Assembly: GCA_905183005.1 (NCBI GenBank)
Contig: CAJJDO010000047.1
Coordinates: 383,180 to 447,179 of the forward strand
Source of the DNA: Paramecium pentaurelia
Taxonomy: Eukaryota > Ciliophora > Oligohymenophorea > Peniculida > Parameciidae
Length of the DNA stretch: 64,000 nucleotides
Direction: 5' to 3'
Within the stretch, counting starts at the first letter, position 1, and each line of letters begins with the position of its first letter. Positions 49,271 to 62,385 of this stretch are shown piece after piece. The position numbers were made by a program, and so were the translations under genes. The notes below the pieces were generated by a model that saw nothing but the letters and a program-made list of their open reading frames with translations, did no database searches and was not told where the DNA came from.

Positions 49271-50612
49271 ATGACTCAAGAGAGAGTCCTTGAAATCAAA
49301 GATTAAGTACTTTTCCTTTTTTATAATATATTTTTAGAATGAAATACGAAATTACTTTGCTGCAATACAATTGTCAAATCAATCGATATCCACTTTGGAA
49401 TCACTTCAACCCTAAAATTTATCCGATCAACTAGTCTACTTGACTATCCAAATAATTGATGTCTTAGATTAGGATGTCTTTATAGGAGCTGTCTCCTAAA
49501 ACAATCAAGTCATCATCTACCCATTAGGTTGTGATTCCCACATTAATGGATAACCTCTCTATTTTGATAAATAAGCATATACAGCATGTATTCTAGATCC
49601 CAACCATCTATTCAAACCAACAAAATCAATTGTCACTCTCTACTCCAACTTCAATGATTCCATCAAACCAAAAATATTCAATAAATTCAATATCCTAGCA
49701 CTTAAACATGAATACGAAGATGAAATCTTCTTCAATGTTATTAAATACATACAACCAACATTCAATAATCAAATCAACAAATAATAACTCTATTAATAAT
49801 TAATCAATAACCTTAATCTCATACTCAAAGACCCTTTAGTTTCAGAACTATTGGCCTTGCATCTTCTCTCTTCTGCTAAATATGAAACTTATGCTGAAGG
49901 TGCCAGATAAATATTAAATATTTATGGATTAACTAAAAATGATGCTGATAACCTCAAATCAGTCATATAATCCATCTATTCCCCTACACTTTACATCCCA
50001 CTTGAATATGAATTTCTGTCTAACATTGAAACTCTTTCCAAAAAAAATTTTGATGAAAACACAATATCACAAGGACTTCTTTGTATTCCTACTAATATTA
50101 ATTCTTAAATAGTTGTAGATGAAACATTAATGAAGGAGGGTTAAATTTCAGGAAAGACTTTATAAAATCTTTAAAATATTCAAAAATTCATTGAACATTC
50201 TAAAATTGGAATTGATTTTTAATATTCAATGGTGGAAGTACCAGTATAAACTAATGTTCTTATACTTTCAACTGGTAAGAGCTTTATATAAACTTCTGAT
50301 TCTATTAAAATTAATCCACAAAATCACATTGAAAATATTCCAGTCAATTATTAAGGTTTAGAAGAGTTTGTTAGTTAAGTTCATTAATAATAATAAATGT
50401 AAATGAATATTGATGAAGAATTAAAGAAAAAAATAAATTCAAGATATATTGAATTAAGATAATAAAATGATTTGAAAATTGATGTCAATAATTTAAATAA
50501 TTGGATTTTACAAATGAAAATATTGAGTTTAATCAAATAAGAAGAATCAAATTACAATAATTTTGAATATGCTGTTAATTTAGATATTGAAAGAATTAAG
50601 AGAAATATGTGA
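49271..50612 (+). CDS. MCMBP: MCM-binding protein (MCMBP/ETG1)
   Basis: 436 residues with one 31-nt intron (GTACTTTTCC...TTTTTAG) after the twelfth codon; without it the N-terminus has no ATG in frame. The C-terminal half matches MCMBP: DPLVSELLALHLLSSAKYE, then VVDETLMKEGQISGKTLQNL and YSMVEVPVQTNVLILSTGKS, which follow the family's VIDETLLEQGQL and NVFITSEGRS patterns. The family's N-terminal winged region is short here. MCMBP is an alternative partner and chaperone of MCM2-7, helping build MCM complexes and unload them after replication. Confidence 0.9.
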
Positions 50613-50649
50613 GTAATATTGTTTATAATTTAAATATATAATATAAAAA

Positions 50650-52145
50650 ATGTCCCAAGAACCAAGAGCATAAACAGTTGGAGCTTTTGATAATAAAATT
50701 AGTTCAGTTGTTCCATTATCATAATTAAGAAGAATTCAATAAAATTGCTTTGGAACATAGGAAAATTTTGGATTAATCCAAAAGATGGAACTGTAATTAT
50801 ATGATTAACTGAGAAAGACATGCAAAATCTCAGGAAAGAGTAAAGAGATGGCCAAATACAATTAATGCTTTAAGAAAGAAGAAAGATCAAACTAGATTTG
50901 AAAGATTCAAAGCTGATGAAGAAGAGAGAAGAAGATAAGAAGAAGAAGAAGCATTATATTAAGCATAAGTGAAATAAGAAATATTGGAGAAAGCCAATCG
51001 TTAGATATATGAGGCAAATCCAAGAGTTAGACAATTTCAAAGCAAATTATTGATTACTGATGTTATATAGGAAAGAGATGCACAAGTGGAATTAAATAAA
51101 TATAAGAAAACTATTTTGGAGTAAATTAGTTAAATCAATCTATACTTAGGATGAAGGAAGAAGCTCATCATGAAGAAGTGTTAGAGAATGTAGCAAGATT
51201 ATAATAGATAGAAGAAATTAAATAGGAAGAAATGAGGAAAAAGAAAATGGAGTAACGAAAAATATTGAAATAATAACATGATGAAATGGTCAATAATCAT
51301 ATAAAATAAATATAAAATGATAGAATAGAAGGATAATTGAATAAGGCTAAAGCAGAGTAATTAATAAAAGATGAAGAAGAAGCTGAAAATGAAAGAAAAA
51401 GGAAAAGATTAGCTAATATAGAAGAGGTTAAGAAAGGTAATGAGGAAATCAAAGAATAAAAGTAACTTTAGAAGATTAAAGAATAAGAGGATGATGAAAG
51501 AATAAGAGCTTATGCAGAGAAAAAGGAAAAAATAATGGAAATGAGAAAAAAGAGAGAAGAACTTAAATTTAAAGAAAAATAAGAATAGAGATAAAGATTG
51601 ATTGATGCTTAAATAGCTAAATTAGAATCTATTGAACATGAACATTAAAGAATATTAAATAAATAGATTTAAGAAGCAGAAATAAAAGCAGAAGAAGTAG
51701 AAAGAATAAAAAGAGAAAAACAAATATAATTGAAAAAGAGAATAGATGAAAGTAGAAAGATTACTTCTGAATTTAGAGCTAGAGATTCAGAATAAAGAGT
51801 AAAAAATGATAAAGAATTCTAAGAATATTGGAAATAAAGAGCTGAAGAATTAAAGAAAATGGAAGATGATGAAAATGAATAAATTAGATAAAGAAGAGTT
51901 TAACTTAAAAATTTTTAGCTTACTTAAATTGAAGAAAAACAAGTATTTTTATATATTTATAATAGAAATTAAGAGAATAATAAATTCTCTAAGAATTAGA
52001 TGAAGCTGAAGAAATATTAAGAAAAAAAGAATGTTGTAGCAGAACATTCACATCATGGGCATAAAGAGCAGTGGAAGAATGGTAAAGTAATGGTAAAAAT
52101 GTTTATCCAATGCTCAAAGAACTTACAGCTCAATAATAATTATGA
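50650..52145 (+). CDS. CFAP210: CFAP210/CCDC173, doublet microtubule inner protein
   Basis: 464 residues with four introns (28, 21, 29 and 23 nt). It is almost entirely helical. Family features include KSQERVKRWPNTINALRKKK (compare the RVKHWPNTI motif), ANRQIYEANPRVRQFQSKLL (compare LYYQTDRVKGFHSALL) and VIQERDAQVELNKYK (compare VLKEREAQIELKK), and a C-terminal segment ending NVYPMLKELTAQQQL. CFAP210 lies inside the ciliary doublet microtubule. It starts 37 bp after the MCMBP stop and is in turn followed by the matrix-like protein, 39 bp away. Confidence 0.88.
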
Positions 52146-52184
52146 TTATAAGAATTCGTTTTATATTATTTATAGTATAATTTA

Positions 52185-53329
52185 ATGAGGATTATCATTC
52201 TGATATTTTTGTTATTCATTGCATATGCTTAAGATTAACTTAAACAAGAAGAAGCCATCCAGATTGTAAAAGATCTCAAAGATGCAACTACAAAAAGGTT
52301 AGAGTTATTAGAAATGACATGGAAAAAGTATTCAACTAAAAAAAATGATTAAATTTGTGGTTTCACTGATATGGTTGCTGAATAAGAAACTCAATGCCAA
52401 TCTAGAAACAGTCAAAATGAATTTATTTCTCAATCTATCAATTAATCAACTGAAATTATTGAGACCAATAAATTAAAGATTGATAAAAATGTTTAAAGAC
52501 GTAAAAATCTATAAGAATTAAAGTAAATTTTATTATATTTATAATAGATGTAAATCAAATGTGAATAATATTAAGTTACTTAAGGATTAAAAGGAAGCCA
52601 AAACATTATCCATATAATTACAAAAATCATTTGCAGTATTCAATTATTAGTAAATAGTAAAGTAGTGGTGGAAGTCTTTTGGAAATGCTGTAAAATAATA
52701 GTTTATATGAACAATAAAATCAAGAAGTAACAGAATAAGAAGCACAAGTTATTAAATTAATATGTAACTTTTATTAATATATTAATAGAGGAAGCATACT
52801 AAGATGAAGGAGATGCAACTAATGTAGAGTCATCTGAATACAGTTCATAATTATAAATTAAGTAAAATTAATAATCATTGCCTTATTCATCCTAAAAATC
52901 TATGGAAAAAAATCGTTATTTGATTATTAGTACATCACAAGAAATTGCAGAAAAAATTGATAAAGATTAATAGAGTATTACTTTAAATTCTATCAATTCT
53001 GTTAATAAAATTGATTAATTATGTGGTTAATTGGAAAAGGAAAATGAAATATTAAAGAAGTTAATAGATATAGAAGGAGAAAGGAAGGTAAATTTATTAT
53101 AAATTTGTAGATTGATTTGGATGATCAATTAACAATACTTAATGGTGAGAATTAAGAATGTGATAATAGTAAAAGAAAAATGGAAATAATTGCATTATTA
53201 TTACAATAAGATTATGATAGAGAATAGATTTTATATATGAAAGAGAAAGAGGCTATACTAAAAGAATTAGATATTTACACCGACTTATTAAGATATTATT
53301 TAAGATAAATCTACAAATCGGAAAATTGA
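52185..53329 (+). CDS. Secreted coiled-coil protein, trichocyst-matrix-like
   Basis: 349 residues with four introns (25, 22, 25 and 23 nt). A signal peptide (MRIIILIFLLFIAYAQ) is followed by two long helical coiled-coil regions separated by a Ser/Gln-rich linker, with a few cysteines (ICGFTDMVAEQETQC, INKIDQLCGQLEKE). This size and layout match trichocyst matrix proteins, which crystallise in dense-core secretory granules and expand on release; other secreted coiled-coil proteins are possible. If it is one, processing of a precursor would be expected. Confidence 0.65.
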
Positions 53330-53443
53330 TAATATAATAATAAAATTTATAATTTTTATTACTCTTTTAACTTAGTCTAATTATGATATTTATTTAATAA
53401 TTAATTTAATATCTTTATATATTAAATTAAATAAAATAATAAT

Positions 53444-56018
53444 TCAATAATTTTCATCACCCATTATTTCCCTTCTTTTTTCTTTAGCTAATCCATTCAT
53501 AAATTCAACCAAATTACTACTTAAAAACATATTCTTATTCTTTTCAGAAAATTATTTAATTATATTATAACAATAATTTTAGAACTAAAATTATATTTAT
53601 ATAATATTACTCCTTGTTATTATAAAAATGTGAAGAACTCCAATAAGTTTTCTTTACATTTTAAATGAACATCAGGATGATATATCAATTAAAGCATCCT
53701 TTAAAATATTTCATTAGAATTGTCTAATACTTATTATTGAATAGTCTAAAACATAAAGAATTTTTGTAAAATCACTTAAGCTATTGAACATAAATCTTCA
53801 TTTGACAAAGCCAAAAATAATAATCTTTTAGTATTCTCAAATATTTTAAGCCAAATTTCACCATCAGATTCCAATAATTTTTTGTGTAAACATCCATATA
53901 TAATTTCTAAATGTTCATGTTTAAAAAATTGTATATCCTTTTCCTTAACATATACATCCATAGCTTAAGCAATACCAACACTATTCCAAACTATAGGTGC
54001 TCCAGTTATTTTGTATCGAAATGAATTGCAGCCATTTACCACTTACTGAATTAATGTTTCTTGTGTATTTAAAACTGAAATTCTAATTTCAGAATCTACT
54101 GATAATAGAATCTCTAAATATCTAGGACACAATTCTGAATACATTTATAAAACAGGAGCAAGATAAATTAATCCAATTCTTATTACATTTGGAGTTGTAG
54201 AAACAACAAATACTTAATAAATTAAATCCAATAATAATTGTTTTGATTACTCAAAATCTATTGTAAATTCTTATTCATCCATACTCTTATTTGAATTTTA
54301 AGCAATTTATAATAATAGATCAGCACAAATACTCATGCCTTAAGCTCTAACTTCCCACCAGGAATCATTCATTAATTTTTGAATTCTATTAATCTTTTAT
54401 AAAACTGGAAGATAATCCCAACTAGAAATTTAATTGATAATTCTTAAACCATTAGCTCTTGTAAGAGGAGATGGTGAATCTAATGAATTAAATGCATAAT
54501 TTAGAAAAAATCTATACAATTCTTCATCTTGACTAGGATAGTCAGATTGTATTAATATACTTAATATAAGTGTGAATGCATTAAGATCAGTAGATAATTT
54601 GCTTTTAATACTTTTCAATAGTTATGTTCTATTAACACAATTTATAGGTGTGAAAACAAAAAAGAGTTAAACAATATCTTCCCTTTTCTTTGGATTTCTC
54701 AATGCAATTTATAATAGTTAATCTAATAAAATGCTTTCAAACATCATTTATGTATCATTTGGATCTATTTCTACTAATTTTGATCCTATAAATCTTATTA
54801 ATTCTAAAATAAATTGATATGTCTTTGAAGTAGGTTTCAAAATTTGAATAGGTCTTAAGAATATTTAGAAGAATCTTTTAAAATCTATATTATAACATAA
54901 ATAGAATACCTATAAAATTACTCTGTACTTATTCTAAGATTAATTATGAATGAACATCTATAAATTAAGTTAGTAATAGTTTTAATGACTTTTTTTAAAC
55001 TTCATCACATCTTAAAAAGAGTTATTAGATAACAGCTGTATATTGAACATTCTGATTACTAACTTAAAATCCATTATTTTATTAAGATTCTTTTGGTTCA
55101 AGTTTTAAATCTTAGATATCCTTTTTTATGGGATCTTTTTTAAATAATGAAGCACATGCTTCATGTAAGAAATCAATTACACCTTTAGTCTCTAACAATT
55201 AACCTTACTATTCTTTTGCTTTTTTACTAGTACTACTATGATAGCAATTAATTTAAATTTCTTTGACATCTTAACCTGTTTAAGAGATTGATTAATCTAA
55301 ATTAACAAGTTTTTTATTAAATTTCATTTACTTTTTAAGTAATTCTTCCTCTTGCTTTTTAATTTCTTCTTCTATTTATTTTTTGCGTTTAAGAATAAGA
55401 TATTCAATAATATTATCATCTTTCTTATCATTTCTGACTTTTTCAACATGTTCTTCAATAGCTACTTTAGTTAACATTTTCCTCTCATTTTCATCAACAA
55501 TTCTAGTAATTTCTCTGTCTTTAATAATTGTATTTGCTGTTGGTCTTGCATATGTAGGTTAAACAGTCATAGGTTTAGTTCTTTATAAAGTTGCTTATTA
55601 TTTAACTTGCTTCTTCATATCTCTATTGTCTTTATCAGGATATATGGTGCCTATTTTCTTTTTAGTTAAGAATTCAAAAAGTTTAAAGAGTAATGCTTAT
55701 GCTGCATCTGGAGCTTAATAATAAATTGGTTCATATTCTTCTTATGGAACTTGAAGTTCTTTTTTCTTCAATAACTTTGAAATTTATTCCCAATTATCAC
55801 GCTTTTTATCCAGATTTTATTCATTATATACAGTGTAGATATTAACTTCTTTAGGGTAGTACCTAGATAATATTTCAGCAATGATGAAACTACTATAGAA
55901 TATAATCATACCCATTTGCTAAATCTCTCCTCAAATTACGAACCTAATATGCTAGATCTAATGAATCTAACCATTTTGCTACTTCTCTTGGAATAGGACC
56001 TTAAGGTGGTTCGATCAT
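53444..56018 (-). CDS. CH-domain (SPATA4/CLAMP-type) plus helical-repeat protein
   Basis: Roughly 830-840 residues with at least two introns (19 nt near 55905 and 26 nt near 53605). The N-terminal ~120 residues match the calponin-homology variant of SPATA4/SPEF1: REVAKWLDSLDLAYQVRNLR, DLANGFIIAEILSRYYPKEV, KRDNWEQISKLLKKKEL. A charged coiled coil follows, then several hundred residues of helical pairs that look like HEAT/ARM repeats (for example LSTDLNAFTLILSILIQSDY). CH domains of this type bind microtubules or axonemal partners, so a ciliary role is likely. It converges with the matrix-like gene (115 bp). Confidence 0.75.
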
Positions 56019-56106
56019 TTGTACAATTAAATAAAATATTGAAATAATATAATAAACAACTAAAAGAGTAATATCTAACAATCATTATCTAGATAGGATA
56101 ATCTTT

Positions 56107-57523
56107 TCAACACGAGTACTCAATAAATTATTATTCACAAGCATTAATTTAATACTCTTTGCATTAAGAATAAAATTATAGATGTCTATCATATTATAAT
56201 TAAATAATACCCTCCTCTTTAAATGATATTTTTTTCAAATTTATTCTTTACAAATGCAATTTCTAAATTTACAAAAGAGAATAAGTATTTATTTCTTAGC
56301 AACCTTCTAAATTCAAACTATGCAATTTAAAGAGACTACTAATGATTATTTCTAAAGCTTCATTAGTTACAATATTATCTTTGATTGAAAATGATTGCAA
56401 AGTTCCAATATTCTTCAAAGAACTACACTAAAAAAGATTAAATAATCATTTTAATTACTTTGATTAAATCCAACTAAGGATTCTATCCAATATCAAGCCT
56501 TTCAAGCTTTTTACAAGTATTTCCTATTATTTCAAAAATATTATTAGTTAATCCATCACATTTTAATATCATTAAGGTTTTGAGACCTTATACTTATTCT
56601 AAAATAACATTAATATTTTCATCCTTCAAATTACTATTGTTTTAGATATTTATTAAACTTAATTGAGTACATTTACCAATTATTTCAAATCCTTTTCCAG
56701 TCATAAATTGACAACTTATTAATTATATATATTAGAGTGATTTACTAAAATAATTAAATAAAAAATTATTACTAACTCTCTGTACAAATGCTATTTAAAT
56801 CTTTATCTGTTAAAAATACTGATGTATATTGTTTTTTTGGTTCAAGTTTAAATAATTCCAATAATGATCCTTATTGTTATGAATTATCAGATAACATTGT
56901 TCTTAATTCTGTTTTCTCTAAAAATGAACTGATTTTTTATCCTTTAATCATTTCTCGTACTTTCTTAATGTGCTTTAATTGTTTACTTGATCGTTTCAAT
57001 ACAGTAGCAAGTTCCTTTTCATTAAATCTTAAACTATTAAAATATAAGAATTACCTTGATGTCTCGAACTCCCTGAAAAAACTATATGAAAAATAGATAT
57101 CATTATAACAAATCATCCAAAATTTGCATACTTAAGAACATGTAGCGCACTCTCTTAATTGCAAAAATTTGTAAATCTAATAGATCAAATTTTTTGGTAA
57201 AAATGGCCTTTATTTATATAGTAATATAAAAATACCACTTCTTTTGTTACAAGGAAGATTTCCTAATCCAATTATCTAAATTATTTGAACCCTTCTTTTT
57301 ATTACTGTAATTTTCTGTCTTACATTAAATTTCTTATGTAGGAGGAGTACAAAAGAATAACTAGTAAAATATATACTAATAACCTTACATCTGAATTGAA
57401 TTTGGTTCTTATAGGGGATTACTACTATTCTTATGCTTTCTTTGAGAAAAACTTGGTCAACTAAGTTTATTTTTGCATAATTTAATTATATTTTTTGGAG
57501 GTATATTAATTCTTATACTTCAT
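56107..57523 (-). CDS. F-box / leucine-rich-repeat protein
   Basis: 426 residues with five introns (28, 28, 21, 28 and 31 nt). A Gln/Lys-rich N-terminus leads to an F-box at residues ~95-130 (LPKNLIYQIYKFLQLRECAT, then CSQVCKFWMICYND), followed by a linker and cysteine-containing LRRs of the FBXL/AMN1 type (LQYIQLISCQFMTGKGFEII, LMILKCDGLTNNIFEIIGNT, LHSLNLEGCQEI). F-box/LRR proteins usually select substrates for SCF ubiquitin ligases. The start was chosen because the upstream intron GTAAGGTTATTAGTATATATTTTACTAG keeps the N-terminus in frame. Confidence 0.82.
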
Positions 57524-58206
57524 AAATTTGGATAGTCAAAGTTTCTTCAAATTTAATTGATTGTATAAAATTAATTAAAGCTATGAATTTACTTAAGTAT
57601 TTCCTTCCAATAATGTTACTAATTATTAAATTAAAAATTCTACTTAAAAAATAACCAATAGTATTTTTTTGATTAAAATCAATATCTCAAAATAATAATC
57701 AGTTAAGTTGAAACATATAAAAGTTGGTTAAAATCTAATCAAAGATATATAGAATGATATTATTCAAAGAAAAAAGAGTATTTAGATTTAATTATTGAAA
57801 GTGAAAGTAAATTTGAATTTTTGTTTTTATATTCTCTTTAGTAAATTAATATAAAAATTATTTCATTTTAAGATTAAATGAAAAAGAAAGTGGAAGAAAT
57901 CTTATTGTATATTGTATAAATGATAGATTACAAGTTGATTATTTTACTATAATTTGATTTAAATATAGAGACTAATCTATTTTATTGATTATATATCTTT
58001 TAGAGTAGTATTGAGTAGTATTGTAATTAAATCAATTTTTCATATAGCAACAACTTTACTATACTATAATCAATTGTATTAGATATTATTTACAATGATG
58101 CAAATAAAAAATTTGGGAAAGTTTAGAAAAAAAGAATAAACTAATTAATTTTCAATCAAAAAATTTCTAATTTTTCTATTTTCATTTATCATTAATATTT
58201 ATTTTT
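57524..58206. other. Divergent intergenic, nothing seen
   Basis: About 680 bp, AT-rich. A 40-codon frame near 57870 is not convincing. From 57996 the sequence is part of direct repeat C. Confidence 0.5.
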
Positions 58207-59096
58207 ATGTCTCTAAAATACTCAGATCTCTATGAAGAATTAGAGACCATAGGAAGTGGAAGTTATGGTATCATGATATTCCATTTTCAATAGGATCTGC
58301 TTATTTGGTTAAGAATAAAAAGACTGGTCAATTATCAGTGGCTAAAAAAGTTCATTTAGGGAAGCTCTCAGAGAAAGAGAAAATAAGTGCTTTGAGAGAA
58401 GCAGAACTTTTAAAAAGTCTTGATCATCCTAATATAGTGTAATACATGGGAAGTTTTGCAGATAGTAGTTAATTGATAATATTAATGGAATATTGCGAAG
58501 GTAAATTATATAATTTTATAAATTGTTTAGAAGGAGATTTACAATATCACATAAAAAAAAGAAAGTAAGGTAAATAAATCCAATACTTTCCTGAGAAAAT
58601 GATTTTGAATTGGTTTATTCAATAATTATTTGCTCTCTAATTCATCCATTCTAAAAAGATCTTACATAGAGATATTAAAACAAGTAACATATTTCTTACT
58701 TCAAATGGAACAGGTATTAAATTATATTGTTATTCTTAGTTAAACTTGGAGATTTTGGTGTTTCTAAAGTATTAGAAAGTACTATAGATTAAGCATCAAC
58801 TGTTGCTGGTACTCCTTATTATATGAGGTATTGAAGTATTTCTGATAATAGTCCAGAAGTTTGTGAAAATAAACCATATACTTTTAAATCTGATGTTTGG
58901 GCTCTTGGATGTGTTTTACATGAATTATGTACTTTCAAACATGCTTTTGATGCTAAGAATATTTTAAGTCTTGTAACTAAAATTTTAAATGGATAAACTG
59001 AAACTCTACCTTCTCATTATTCAAAGGATTTACAATAATTAATACATAGACTTCTTACTAAATAAGTATAATCACGTCCTCTAGTTGCTGAAATTA
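57996..59096 (+). repeat. Direct repeat C, first copy (1101 bp)
   Basis: Recurs from 59098 at an offset of 1102; ends at the N at 59097, inside the NEK kinase domain. Confidence 0.9.
58207..59096 (+). pseudogene. Truncated duplicate of the NEK kinase 5' end
   Basis: Start, four introns and most of the kinase domain match the complete gene at 59309; it stops at the N. An assembly duplicate rather than a real pseudogene. Confidence 0.85.
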
Positions 59097-59097
59097 N
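59097..59097. other. Single N, assembly join
   Basis: One undetermined base between the two copies of direct repeat C. Confidence 0.95.
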
Positions 59098-60198
59098 TCT
59101 TTTAGAGTAGTATTGAGTAGTATTGTAATTAAATCAATTTTTCATATAGCAACAACTTTACTATACTATAATCAATTGTATTAGATATTATTTACAATGA
59201 TGCAAATAAAAAATTTGGGAAAGTTTAGAAAAAAAGAATAAACTAATTAATTTTCAATCAAAAAATTTCTAATTTTTCTATTTTCATTTATCATTAATAT
59301 TTATTTTTATGTCTCTAAAATACTCAGATCTCTATGAAGAATTAGAGACCATAGGAAGTGGAAGTTATGGTATCATGATATTCCATTTTCAATAGGATCT
59401 GCTTATTTGGTTAAGAATAAAAAGACTGGTCAATTATCAGTGGCTAAAAAAGTTCATTTAGGGAAGCTCTCAGAGAAAGAGAAAATAAGTGCTTTGAGAG
59501 AAGCAGAACTTTTAAAAAGTCTTGATCATCCTAATATAGTGTAATACATGGGAAGTTTTGCAGATAGTAGTTAATTGATAATATTAATGGAATATTGCGA
59601 AGGTAAATTATATAATTTTATAAATTGTTTAGAAGGAGATTTACAATATCACATAAAAAAAAGAAAGTAAGGTAAATAAATCCAATACTTTCCTGAGAAA
59701 ATGATTTTGAATTGGTTTATTCAATAATTATTTGCTCTCTAATTCATCCATTCTAAAAAGATCTTACATAGAGATATTAAAACAAGTAACATATTTCTTA
59801 CTTCAAATGGAACAGGTATTAAATTATATTGTTATTCTTAGTTAAACTTGGAGATTTTGGTGTTTCTAAAGTATTAGAAAGTACTATAGATTAAGCATCA
59901 ACTGTTGCTGGTACTCCTTATTATATGAGGTATTGAAGTATTTCTGATAATAGTCCAGAAGTTTGTGAAAATAAACCATATACTTTTAAATCTGATGTTT
60001 GGGCTCTTGGATGTGTTTTACATGAATTATGTACTTTCAAACATGCTTTTGATGCTAAGAATATTTTAAGTCTTGTAACTAAAATTTTAAATGGATAAAC
60101 TGAAACTCTACCTTCTCATTATTCAAAGGATTTACAATAATTAATACATAGACTTCTTACTAAATAAGTATAATCACGTCCTCTAGTTGCTGAAATTA
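59098..60198 (+). repeat. Direct repeat C, second copy (1101 bp)
   Basis: Counterpart of 57996-59096; this copy continues into the rest of the NEK gene. Confidence 0.9.
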
Positions 60199-61578
60199 TT
60201 AATATGCCATTTATTTAATCTGTTATGTAAGATTTTATTAGAAGTGGAGGCAAATAAAACTTTTGTTCAGTTGTTGGAGTCAAAAAAATTAAATAACATG
60301 AAATATAGGCTCATAATTAACATTAAATATAATAAAATCAGATAAATCAACATAAATAAGATTAAGAATCATATGAACATTCTATTAAAGATGAAATATA
60401 TAAAGATAAGGATGATGAAATTATTAATTAGACTGTTATATCATAATCATTAAATAAAAGTAAGATTTTTTAAAATAAATAGAGTAGATTGATAATGCAA
60501 GTAAATATACTATTGGTGAAACTATTATGAGTTAGGGATCGTAGTTTTTTGAATCAGAACCAAAATAAATATCTCCAAAATCTATATTAAAATTAAAAAA
60601 AGAATAAGAAACCTAATAAAAAATTGATATGTTATCCAAAGCAGCTTAAAATATTAGTCAATAAAACTAAAAAGAGGCTGAATTAAGAAAAATTTAAAAT
60701 CTTTATGGTACTTAATCACAATTTTATCAATAAAAACAATTAGAAATATAACAAACTACAACATAATAATAATTTTATTAAAAGTAATAACAAATAGAAT
60801 CACCTTTATAAAAAAATTAATAATAATAATAATAAATTAAATAATTATAATAATAGAATAATAATTTTGATTAAAGCTTATAATCTTCTTCTAAATTTAA
60901 ACCTATTGATGAAGAAGTTATGAAGAAAAGCTTATTAAATTTAAAATAAAAATAAGCTTAAAAAAAGGAATAATCATTTAAATAATAAACTATGGATTAT
61001 CAAAATGATGAATATCCTGAAGATTTTGAGTATTATGATGATTTTGAAGATTATGATTCTGATAATGAATTTTAAAATGAAACAGTTATTAATGAAGAAA
61101 TACTAGGTGATGAAATGGATGGAACTAGATTGACATAAAGATAATCTGATTAAGATTTATAAAATGTTGTAGAAGTTTATAAAAATGAATTAGCAAAAGC
61201 TAAAAGTGCAAATGAAACTTTAGCAGGTAACCTAGTAATTTTAGTATTATTTAGAAATATAAGAAGAACCTGAATCTTCTTATTCATCCAGCTTTTACAA
61301 AACTGATGAGAAGTTCAAGCCTAAAATTTCAATGATAGAAAACTTAAAAAATAGTATCTTGTAATAAATTCCATAGGATTTATTTAAAATTGCTTACAAT
61401 AGAATTTTGAGTTCAATTGAAAATAAATAAAGTTCTTAAGAAGTATATTCTTATTACATATATTATATAGATGTACAAAGACTTAAAATAGATATTAGGC
61501 AAAAAATATTCAGGAGCTGGATTTTAAATAGAATAATTGATTTATTAGGAGCAATTATATAAACACTTTCAAAACTGA
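59309..61578 (+). CDS. NEK-family protein kinase
   Basis: 694 residues with seven introns (26, 30, 26, 24, 23, 28 and 28 nt). The N-terminal kinase domain has GSGSYGSAYLVKN, VAKKVHL, HPNIVQYMGSF, HRDIKTSNIFL, LGDFGVSKVL, AGTPYYMSPEVC and SDVWALGCVLHELCT, all characteristic of NIMA-related kinases and all catalytic residues present. The C-terminal ~400 residues contain polyglutamine tracts encoded mostly by TAA/TAG (around 60760-60860), an acidic stretch (EDFEYYDDFEDYDSDNEF) and a final helical region ending LIYQEQLYKHFQN. NEKs regulate mitosis and cilium length and disassembly, and ciliates have expanded sets of them. Confidence 0.9.
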
Positions 61579-61644
61579 GTTTTTTCATATATATCATATA
61601 TAAAAATTGTAATATAATAAGAATTATATTAGATCTAAAAAATA

Positions 61645-62342
61645 ATGAGTAAGACTAACAATACAAGTCAATTTGAAAAAACCAAGCCAAGATGTTTAGA
61701 AGCTTAAAAATGTTTAATTTTGCTTTGATAGAAATGTGATTCACACTATTAATAAGTCACCTAATGAATACATGTAGAAAAATAAAAGAAGTCAAATAAG
61801 ATAAATATCTCTAAAAAATAAATAATATGAATAAGAATAAGCAGAATTAATATCTTCAGATAATGATACTCAAGATTTTCCTTAATTAGAAATGAACCAA
61901 CAATATTATAGTATTATATAATGGAAAAAGTTACAAGATGAGAAATTGTTAAAAATGGCAGGAAATAATTTGATAATTTAAAACTCAAAACATTAAAATG
62001 ATTTACCAAAATTACAAACTCTCCCTTTAAAATCATGTCTAAAGAAAATCAATGAGAAAATATCTGATGATTAATTGGAAACATAAATTTCATAAGAAAA
62101 AATGAAACTTAAAGAGCTTTAGATTAAATAATGTATCATTGTTACTGAATTTAACAACATTATGAATGATGATAATAATGAAGTAATATAATGAATTACA
62201 TCTTTAGATATCCATTACTTTAGATGAATTAGATGATTTTATTTTTAAACATACAGAGTAAAAGAAAAAAGAAAAGTTTAATATATCTAAATTTGATAAT
62301 ATAAAGAAAAGAATTGATCTTAATCAGAAAAATCTAATTTGA
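61645..62342 (+). CDS. Hypothetical protein with a 19-nt intron after the start codon
   Basis: 217 residues with two introns. The first, 61649-61667 (GTAAGACTAACAATACAAG, 19 nt), splits the second codon, so the start ATG is followed by one exon base before the intron. The second is 25 nt. The product is Lys/Gln/Asn-rich with a helical middle (WKKLQDEKLLKMAG, QISQEKMKLKELQIKQ) and no recognised domain. Without the first intron the frame hits TGA after 28 codons. Confidence 0.65.
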
Positions 62343-62385
62343 TCATTATTTCCTTATAACAATTTATTAATTATAAATATTTATA

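Noticed and set aside
56788..57096. 102-residue plus-strand frame under the standard code
   Set aside because: It is antisense to the F-box/LRR gene, whose F-box and LRR motifs are clear.
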